Assembly: GCF_009208075.1 (NCBI RefSeq)
Contig: NZ_WFKJ01000023.1
Coordinates: 1 to 45,051 of the forward strand
Length of the DNA stretch: 45,051 bases
Origin: Poseidonibacter ostreae
GTDB taxonomy: Bacteria > Campylobacterota > Campylobacteria > Campylobacterales > Arcobacteraceae
Direction of reading: 5' to 3'
Under the pieces are notes generated by a model. That model saw only the letters and a program-made list of their open reading frames with translations, was not told the origin of the DNA and made no database searches. How positions within the stretch are numbered: the first letter of the stretch is position 1; each line of letters opens with the position of its first letter. This document shows positions 40,101 through 45,051 of this stretch, one piece after another. Made by a program: the position numbers and the translations under genes.

Positions 40101-41306
40101 CTATTTTAAAAAATTTACTAATGATAATTCATTTGTTTTTTGAATTGTTGAATATAATGCAGTATAAGTTAACTCTAAATTTTTAGATTCAATAGCAACT
40201 TCTGCTAAATCTACTGCACCAATTTCTTGAGATAAAATATTATACTGCGTTAATTTTGCACTTACTCTTTCTAGTGAAAGTTCAAACATTTTATTTTTAG
40301 CTCCCAATTCAGAATGCGATACATTTAAAGCATCATAAGCTTCAGAAAAGTTTCCTTGATTTTCTGCTAATAAAGCACTAGCTTCTTCATCTGTTAAACT
40401 ATTCCCTGTACTATCAACTTTATTTAATGTATTAGTTAAAGTATCTAGTAAATCAAAAATACTAGATCTTGCTTCAAACTTAGTTCCATCATCTGTTCCA
40501 ATATCATCAATTTGATAAGTTGGAGGAGTTAATTCATCATTAGATGAAATAAATTTTGTATCGATTGTATTTCCAGACTCGTCAAATTTCTGAATACTAT
40601 CTAAAACTTCTGGCACAGCAGGCACAGCAGGATTCCCACCACTAGCAGGAATTTCAGGAATTGCCTCAGAACCAGGAACAAATTCCCAGATTGAGCCATC
40701 TTCATCAATTATAGTATCACTTTCTTTGAAATTAAAAGTTTCTCCTACATATGCAGTACTTGAAGGATAAGTCATCACATCATAACCATTAATACCACGT
40801 TCTCTATAAGAACCATCATCTACAGCAATTTTTCTTGAAATATTATCACCTTGATATGATATTTTTCCCGAGCTATCTTCAGTAAATGGTTTTATTGAAG
40901 AATCTGAACCTGAAAATAGATATTCTCCTTCAACCTGTGTATTAGCTAAATCTAAAAGATTTTCTTTAATACCTGCAATATTAAGTGCAATTGATTTTCT
41001 ACCCTCATCACTTGTTGTATCTGTACTTGCTTTTATTAATTCTGTTTTAGCTAATTCAAATAATTTCTTCATCTCTCCAACTGTAGAATCTGAAACATTA
41101 TTTTGTGCAGTAGTTCTCTCAATTTGAGTTTTTAGACCTTCATAAGTTCTTATTCTATCATCAACAAATATTTCTCTTGAATAAGTTGAAGCATCTTCAC
41201 TTCCATTATCAATCTTTTTTCCTGTAGCCATTTGATACGATATTCTTGTTTGTTCTGCGTTTAAATTAGATAATCTAAATAATGTTTGTTCTGTTTGATT
41301 AATCAT
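40101..41306 (-). CDS. flgL: Flagellar hook-associated protein FlgL (HAP3)
   Basis: FlgL joins the hook (via FlgK) to the flagellin filament. The 401-residue protein has flagellin-like helical ends: an N-terminal part (SNLNAEQTRISYQMATGKKIDNGSED) and a C-terminal part (VAIESKNLELTYTALYSTIQKTNELSLVNFL), with GEYLFSGSD, a FlgL marker, near residue 130. A Pro/Ala/Gly-rich insert (about residues 215-245, with repeats of PAVP type) lies in the variable surface domain. Start ATG 41306 overlaps fliI by 4 bases. Plain flagellin is less likely because of the length and the FSGSD signature. Confidence 0.88.
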   Translation of the reverse strand: MINQTEQTLFRLSNLNAEQTRISYQMATGKKIDNGSEDASTYSREIFVDDRIRTYEGLKTQIERTTAQNNVSDSTVGEMKKLFELAKTELIKASTDTTSDEGRKSIALNIAGIKENLLDLANTQVEGEYLFSGSDSSIKPFTEDSSGKISYQGDNISRKIAVDDGSYRERGINGYDVMTYPSSTAYVGETFNFKESDTIIDEDGSIWEFVPGSEAIPEIPASGGNPAVPAVPEVLDSIQKFDESGNTIDTKFISSNDELTPPTYQIDDIGTDDGTKFEARSSIFDLLDTLTNTLNKVDSTGNSLTDEEASALLAENQGNFSEAYDALNVSHSELGAKNKMFELSLERVSAKLTQYNILSQEIGAVDLAEVAIESKNLELTYTALYSTIQKTNELSLVNFLK

Positions 41307-42607
41307 TGTAAAACCTTTCTAAACATTGATACAATTTCATTGAAATTGTATTTTTTATCAGTTCCTTGAACTAAAAACTCTCGTATTAGTTCTTTTTTCG
41401 CCATTGCATTGTCTAGTTCTGGATCCATACCTTGTTTATATGCACCAACACGAACTAAAACTTCATTCTCTTTTATTAAAGATAATACTCTTTTTAACTT
41501 TAAAAAGTCATTATAATGCTGTTTATCAACTACTTTATCCATTACCCTTGAAGCAGATTTAAGTAAGTTAATTGGAGGATAAAAACCTTGTTCTGTTAAT
41601 TCTCTTGTTAAAACAATATGCCCGTCTAAAATAGATCTACTTTGATCTGCTATTGGGTCATTCATATCATCACCATCAACTAATACAGTAAAAAATGCTG
41701 TAATTGAACCTTTTTTATTATTTCCAGCTCTTTCCATTAATTGAGGAAGTAATGAAAATACAGAAGGTGGATAACCACGGCTAACAGGAGGTTCTCCTGT
41801 ACTTAAGCCAATCTCTCTTTGAGCCATTGCGAATCTTGTAACTGAATCCATCATAAGTAAAACATCATGACCTTTATCCCTAAAAAATTCAGCAACAGCC
41901 ATAGCGGTAAAAGCACCATATTTTCTCATCAATGCTGATTCATCAGAAGTTGCTGCAATTATTACAGTATTCTCTAAATTATTATCTAGATTATAATGAA
42001 TGAATTCAGGAATTTCTCTTCCTCTTTCCCCAATTAAAGCAACAACTTTAATCTGAGCTTCACAACCTTTTACAATCATTCCCATAAGTGTTGATTTCCC
42101 AACACCAGAACCTGCAAATATTCCTACTTTTTGACCTTTTCCAGATGTTAACATTGAGTCAATTGATTTAACACCAGTAGAAAATCTCTCTTCAATTATT
42201 CCACGTTCTAAAGGAGGCATTGAAAGTTTATTAATTGCTGAACTCTCTTCTAAATCTCGAATCTTTCCGGCATCATCAATTGGTTCACCTAATGCATTTA
42301 CAACCCGTCCTAAAAGACCATATCCACACTTTACAGACAAGCCTTCTTTTTGTAAATAAACCTTATCATAAATTCTGAACCCTTCAATAAAAGAGAAAGG
42401 AACAATAGTAAAAGTCTCATTTGAAATTGATGCAACCATACCTAAAACAGTTGATGAATGTTGAACAGATTCTATTTTAACTATATCACCAACAGCAACT
42501 TCTAAACCAGTTGCTGTTATTGTAGTTGTTGAAATATTTTTAATTCTTCCAAATGCAATTGAGAGATTTGTAGAGTCGATATTATTGATAAAGTTTTCAA
42601 TATCCAT
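41303..42607 (-). CDS. fliI: Flagellum-specific ATP synthase FliI
   Basis: FliI is the hexameric ATPase that helps unfold and deliver export substrates to the flagellar gate. The 434-residue protein is an F1-beta-like ATPase: an N-terminal barrel (1-90), Walker A AGSGVGKS (165-172), the segment GERGREIPEF, Walker B VLLMMDSVTRFA, and the PPVSRGYPPSVFSLLPQLMERAG motif typical of FliI and type III ATPases. It overlaps flgL by 4 bases and shares one base with the upstream TPR gene. FliH is not in the window. Confidence 0.96.
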   Translation of the reverse strand: MDIENFINNIDSTNLSIAFGRIKNISTTTITATGLEVAVGDIVKIESVQHSSTVLGMVASISNETFTIVPFSFIEGFRIYDKVYLQKEGLSVKCGYGLLGRVVNALGEPIDDAGKIRDLEESSAINKLSMPPLERGIIEERFSTGVKSIDSMLTSGKGQKVGIFAGSGVGKSTLMGMIVKGCEAQIKVVALIGERGREIPEFIHYNLDNNLENTVIIAATSDESALMRKYGAFTAMAVAEFFRDKGHDVLLMMDSVTRFAMAQREIGLSTGEPPVSRGYPPSVFSLLPQLMERAGNNKKGSITAFFTVLVDGDDMNDPIADQSRSILDGHIVLTRELTEQGFYPPINLLKSASRVMDKVVDKQHYNDFLKLKRVLSLIKENEVLVRVGAYKQGMDPELDNAMAKKELIREFLVQGTDKKYNFNEIVSMFRKVLQ

Positions 42608-44601
42608 TACATCTCATCGCACATTTTTTTATATAAACTATCTTTTGTATCTTTTACTTCTTTACATTTTAGTAAGTATTCATCTTTTTTTATATTATTT
42701 CCTGTTGTATCATAAAGTTTTAAAATATCATAATAAATTTTAGCTTCATCATTTGGCTTTAATCTTCTAGTATTCTCTTTTGCTTCTAATAAATAATCTA
42801 TAGATTCTTGTAAATTATTTCCATCTTTTGATAATTTAGATAATTCCATTTCAACAAAAGGAGAATAAATATTTGCTTTTAATTCTTTTTGCTTCAAATA
42901 CAATCTATTTAAAATCTCATTTGCTCTTTTCATGTCATCTTTTTTAAGCAAATACAAATAATAATCGTAAAAAAAGTCTACAATTACTGGATTATTTTTA
43001 TTTAATTCAATAAAATCTAAATTTTTATTAGTATAAGAAAAGAACTTGTCTAAAGATAAACTATCACCTTTTGATTTAAGTATTTGATACCTATATAAAA
43101 ACTCTTTAATTAAAACATCTCTATTATCTACCATTTCTACTTTTGCTGAATAATCTAAAGAGTCCTCAATTAGATTTAAAGAGTATGCCATTCGCTCTAA
43201 GTATAAATATATGTTAGGATCCCTACTTGTATTAAAAATATTTTTCACTTGTAAATATGCTTTCTCATAAGGCACTTCAATTAAACATTCAAAAAATTGA
43301 AACTTTATCGTTTCATCTTCAATCAACTTTTCTAAAGTTTCACTTCTTGAACTTTTTAATGCTTTATTTAATTCAAAACATTTTTCAGAACTTAAAAACT
43401 CTTTTATCATCTCAATATTAACTTCATCAAATATTGAATCGATTGTATCATATCCAAATCTCTTTGCTATTTGATTTGATATCTTTTTATAGATTTTTTT
43501 AGATTTCAAAATAAGTTTGTATTTCTTATCTTGCTTATCATTTATTAACTCTTGTAATAAAGCTTTTTGCTGCATTGCTTCAGAAGATTGGTATTTAGCT
43601 GCAATAACAGCTGGTTTAATTCTTCCTTGTCTCATTAAAATTTCATCAATAAACATTTTAGATTTTGTAGCATACGAACCTTGTGCATAATCATTAATAA
43701 TATCTTTATATAACTCTTTTGCTTTTTCTAAGTAAAAGTTAGTTCTATCATACATAAGCATATATGTATTTGCTAATTTGTATTTAAAATCTTCAATTGA
43801 TTCTTCTTTTGTAGTTTTATTTAATAACTCTTTTAATATTTCAGCTGCATGTTCAGGCATATTTGATTTAATTAATTTAGTTACTTTTTCATTTGCTAAA
43901 TAAGAATCATTTGCATAATATTCTATATTATTTTTTAAAACATTTGATATCAACTTATTTGCTTTTTCAAAATTATCATTTGCTATATATACATCAAAAA
44001 GTTCATTAGCTACTACTGTTGCGACAAGTTGGTCATTTGTTTTTGCTAAAATTGAATATAAAATTTTAATAGCTTTAGGATAAGATCTTTGATATTTATA
44101 AACTTTTGCAAGTTGAATTTTTCCATATGTTTTAGTAAGTTCATCATCAAAATTATTTATAATAATTTGTGCAAAATACTTTGCATCTTTAGTTTTATTA
44201 ACTTTTAATTTTAATTCAACCAATAACATATATGCTTTTGCTAAATCAAATTGATTAATTGAAGACGAATTAATAGCATTTTCTAGTAAAGTAGCAGCTT
44301 CTAATGAATACCTTTTTGATTTCTTTTTTAAAGATAATTCAGAGTATAAAATAGTTAAATCTGAATCCAATACATTAATTTTATTTTTTTCTTTGTAATC
44401 TTTGATTAAACTATAAGCTTCATCAATTTTACCATCACGTGCAAGAAGTTTTGCATTTTCTATTATATCAAATCCATCTCGAATAGTCTGTTTTCTCTTT
44501 TCTGAAATCTGCGCTCCACTAGAGTTTATAAAACTATAATAAAAATCTTTTTTTGCATAAACAAGATTTAATAAAATAAATAAAAGTATTATAATTTTCA
44601 A
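42607..44601 (-). CDS. Periplasmic TPR protein, PflA-like, in flagellar operon
   Basis: A 664-residue protein with a signal peptide (MKIIILLFILLNLVYA) and an almost wholly helical, repeat-rich body. TPR-like units are seen, for example AKAYMLLVELKLKVNKTKDA, GKIQLAKVYKYQRSYPKAIK and FKYKLANTYMLMYDRTNFYL. The position between fliI and flhB, the size and the export signal recall PflA, the periplasmic TPR scaffold of the Campylobacter flagellar motor (longer, near 790 residues). Sequence identity cannot be judged here. It ends one base into fliI, so the two are tightly coupled. Likely a motor or export accessory. Confidence 0.7.
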   Translation of the reverse strand: MKIIILLFILLNLVYAKKDFYYSFINSSGAQISEKRKQTIRDGFDIIENAKLLARDGKIDEAYSLIKDYKEKNKINVLDSDLTILYSELSLKKKSKRYSLEAATLLENAINSSSINQFDLAKAYMLLVELKLKVNKTKDAKYFAQIIINNFDDELTKTYGKIQLAKVYKYQRSYPKAIKILYSILAKTNDQLVATVVANELFDVYIANDNFEKANKLISNVLKNNIEYYANDSYLANEKVTKLIKSNMPEHAAEILKELLNKTTKEESIEDFKYKLANTYMLMYDRTNFYLEKAKELYKDIINDYAQGSYATKSKMFIDEILMRQGRIKPAVIAAKYQSSEAMQQKALLQELINDKQDKKYKLILKSKKIYKKISNQIAKRFGYDTIDSIFDEVNIEMIKEFLSSEKCFELNKALKSSRSETLEKLIEDETIKFQFFECLIEVPYEKAYLQVKNIFNTSRDPNIYLYLERMAYSLNLIEDSLDYSAKVEMVDNRDVLIKEFLYRYQILKSKGDSLSLDKFFSYTNKNLDFIELNKNNPVIVDFFYDYYLYLLKKDDMKRANEILNRLYLKQKELKANIYSPFVEMELSKLSKDGNNLQESIDYLLEAKENTRRLKPNDEAKIYYDILKLYDTTGNNIKKDEYLLKCKEVKDTKDSLYKKMCDEM

Positions 44602-44604
44602 ACT

Positions 44605-45051
44605 TTACCTTTTCTTTTTTAATTCATATACATAAGAAAATATCTCTGCTAATGCTTTATAAAATTCACTTGGAATTTGCTGTTCTAATTCAATTTGGTC
44701 ATGCAAAGCTCTTGCTAATGCAGGATTTTCAATAATTGGAATATCATTCTCTTTTGCTACATTTTTTATCTTTACTGCAATAAAATCAATTCCTTTTGCA
44801 ATCATTTTAGGTGCAGAATCAACTTCTTTGTCATATTTTAAAGCTATTGCGTAATGTGTCGGGTTTGTAATAACAACATCAGCATCAGGAACATTTGCCA
44901 TCATTCTTTTTCTTGACATTTCCATCTGAATTCTTCTAATTCGACCTTTTACTTGTGGATCTCCATCCATATTTTTAAATTCATCTTTAATATCTTGTTT
45001 ACTCATTCGTAGAGATTTCATATAATAATGTCGAGTAAAATAAAAATCCAT
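44605..45051 (-). CDS. flhB: Flagellar biosynthesis protein FlhB, C-terminal part (cut by window edge)
   Basis: The C-terminal 149 codons including the stop of FlhB, the export-specificity switch. Visible are MSKQDIKDEFKNMDGDPQVK, which follows the fourth membrane helix in FlhB, SRKRMMANVPDADVVITNPTH with the autocleavage site Asn-Pro-Thr-His (63-66 of this piece), and the cytoplasmic end (IPIIENPALARALHDQIELEQQIPSEFY). The in-frame Met at 45051 is only the window edge; the membrane domain, some 200 residues, lies outside. It precedes the TPR gene by 3 bases. Confidence 0.95.
   Translation of the reverse strand: MDFYFTRHYYMKSLRMSKQDIKDEFKNMDGDPQVKGRIRRIQMEMSRKRMMANVPDADVVITNPTHYAIALKYDKEVDSAPKMIAKGIDFIAVKIKNVAKENDIPIIENPALARALHDQIELEQQIPSEFYKALAEIFSYVYELKKKR

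Noticed and set aside
1-45051. tRNA, rRNA, CRISPR array, transposase or phage genes
   Set aside because: I looked for T-loop words such as GTTCGAATC, regular spacer-repeat patterns, terminal inverted repeats and typical proteins on both strands and saw none; a covariance-model search would settle RNAs.

Overview
The window is AT-rich (well under one third G+C by eye), gene-dense and syntenically bacterial. The gene families point to a Campylobacterota member of the Arcobacter group (Arcobacteraceae). Supporting signs are a DUF2325 gene beside flavodoxin and fur, a NIT/CZB chemoreceptor, very Lys/Ile/Asn-rich proteins, and extended -10 promoters of the form TGNTAWAAT without clear -35 boxes. 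This assignment is inference; no rRNA or tRNA gene is present to confirm it.

Layout. 23-2116 (-): a ParF/ParG-like pair (small ParA ATPase and a ribbon-helix-helix protein), a CPXCG zinc protein and hemH. 2278-3087 (+): a Nudix hydrolase that seems to start at ATT, and a small membrane protein. 3254-7902: an iron block with a 20-residue Cys-ended peptide, DUF2325, an unknown gene, flavodoxin, divergent fur and feoAB, with several Fur-box-like sites. 7923-10020 (-): trpA, bpt and two small envelope proteins. 10171-13076 (+): panB-ruvB-AI-2E-type permease. 13123-18393 (-): an FTR-rhodanese fusion, a VF530 protein, aat, a tethered cytochrome c lipoprotein, and clpS-clpA. With bpt, the whole bacterial N-degron route (Bpt, Aat, ClpS, ClpA) lies within 10 kb. 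18467-19099 (+): bioD.

19448-25207 (+) is the most unusual part. It is a four-gene operon encoding a CitE-like lyase, an 839-residue fusion of an acyl-CoA synthetase to a CitE domain, a double-hotdog MaoC hydratase resembling mesaconyl-CoA hydratase, and a second CitE-like lyase. The CitE half of the fusion has lost metal-site residues that both stand-alone lyases keep. A class I fumarase (possibly also a mesaconase) follows at 26011-27504. Together they suggest a route through CoA esters of C4/C5 dicarboxylic acids (malyl-, methylmalyl-, mesaconyl- or citramalyl-CoA), linking acetyl- or propionyl-CoA with glyoxylate or pyruvate. The exact substrate cannot be read from sequence.

27663-32074 holds a protein I place in DUF5718, a large chemoreceptor (-) and mscL with a zinc ribbon. 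32122-45051 (-) is one nearly gapless run: flhB (cut by the window edge), a PflA-like TPR protein, fliI, flgL and flhA, then a BatD-like protein, a HlyD-like adaptor, a small molybdopterin oxidoreductase, an MFS transporter, a 74-residue protein and a flavin reductase. I found no tRNA, rRNA, CRISPR array, transposase or prophage gene.
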